DNA from: Aequorivita sp.
GTDB taxonomy: Bacteria; Bacteroidota; Bacteroidia; Flavobacteriales; Flavobacteriaceae
Assembly: GCA_002733915.1 (NCBI GenBank)
Contig: NVXN01000007.1
Span: 94,580-100,287 of the forward strand
Length of the DNA: 5,708 nucleotides
Direction: 5' to 3'
Shown here: in pieces, positions 5,708 through 5,708 of the stretch
How the letters are laid out: each line of letters starts with the position of its first letter
Position numbering within the stretch: the first letter of the stretch is position 1
The notes under the pieces: model-generated
Seen by the model: only the letters and a program-made list of their open reading frames with translations
The model's database searches: none
Told to the model about the DNA's origin: nothing
Program-made: the position numbers and the translations under genes

Positions 5708-5708
5708 A

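Noticed and set aside
1..5708. Mobile element, CRISPR, tRNA or phage features
   Set aside because: No terminal repeats, transposase or integrase motifs, spaced identical repeats, or cloverleaf sequences were found on either strand.

Overview
The window looks like chromosomal DNA from a member of the Flavobacteriia (Bacteroidota). The evidence is moderate-to-low GC, A-rich untranslated leaders without clear Shine-Dalgarno sequences, several boxes matching the Bacteroidota -7 promoter element TAnnTTTG, and protein sequences typical of the group. The genus cannot be fixed from this sequence. No tRNA, rRNA, CRISPR array, insertion sequence or phage gene was seen, and coding density is high.

Minus strand, read from right to left: a WYL-domain (YafY-type) transcriptional regulator (4887-3925), a MATE-family multidrug/Na+ exporter of DinF-like type (3840-2440), a soluble family I inorganic pyrophosphatase ppa (2377-1865) and a membrane ion-pumping pyrophosphatase hppA (from 1771, running off the left edge after 590 codons). 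The hppA frame is open without interruption from its ATG to the edge. Plus strand: a DinB-superfamily protein (5005-5493) is followed after one nucleotide by an unrecognised 70-residue protein (5495-5707). The WYL gene and the dinB-like gene diverge from a 117-bp intergenic region that holds both promoter candidates and several inverted or direct repeats.

Two functional groups emerge. (1) Pyrophosphate metabolism: ppa dissipates PPi as heat, while hppA converts PPi energy into an ion gradient. They are neighbours, point the same way, and each has an identical TATTTTTG box upstream. HppA carries the K+-dependent signature (Ala497/Gly500). It lacks the usual gating glutamate on helix 6 at both known positions and has a glutamate on helix 5 (Glu185), the arrangement known from flavobacterial H+-pumping enzymes. 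(2) A putative stress module: the WYL regulator faces a DinB-like protein plus its tightly coupled small partner, and a MATE exporter lies behind the regulator. A TGACA-N6-TGTCA inverted repeat just upstream of the dinB-like promoter box is the best operator candidate. Nothing here is an unmistakably new system. The dinB-like/70-residue gene pair is the least characterised part.
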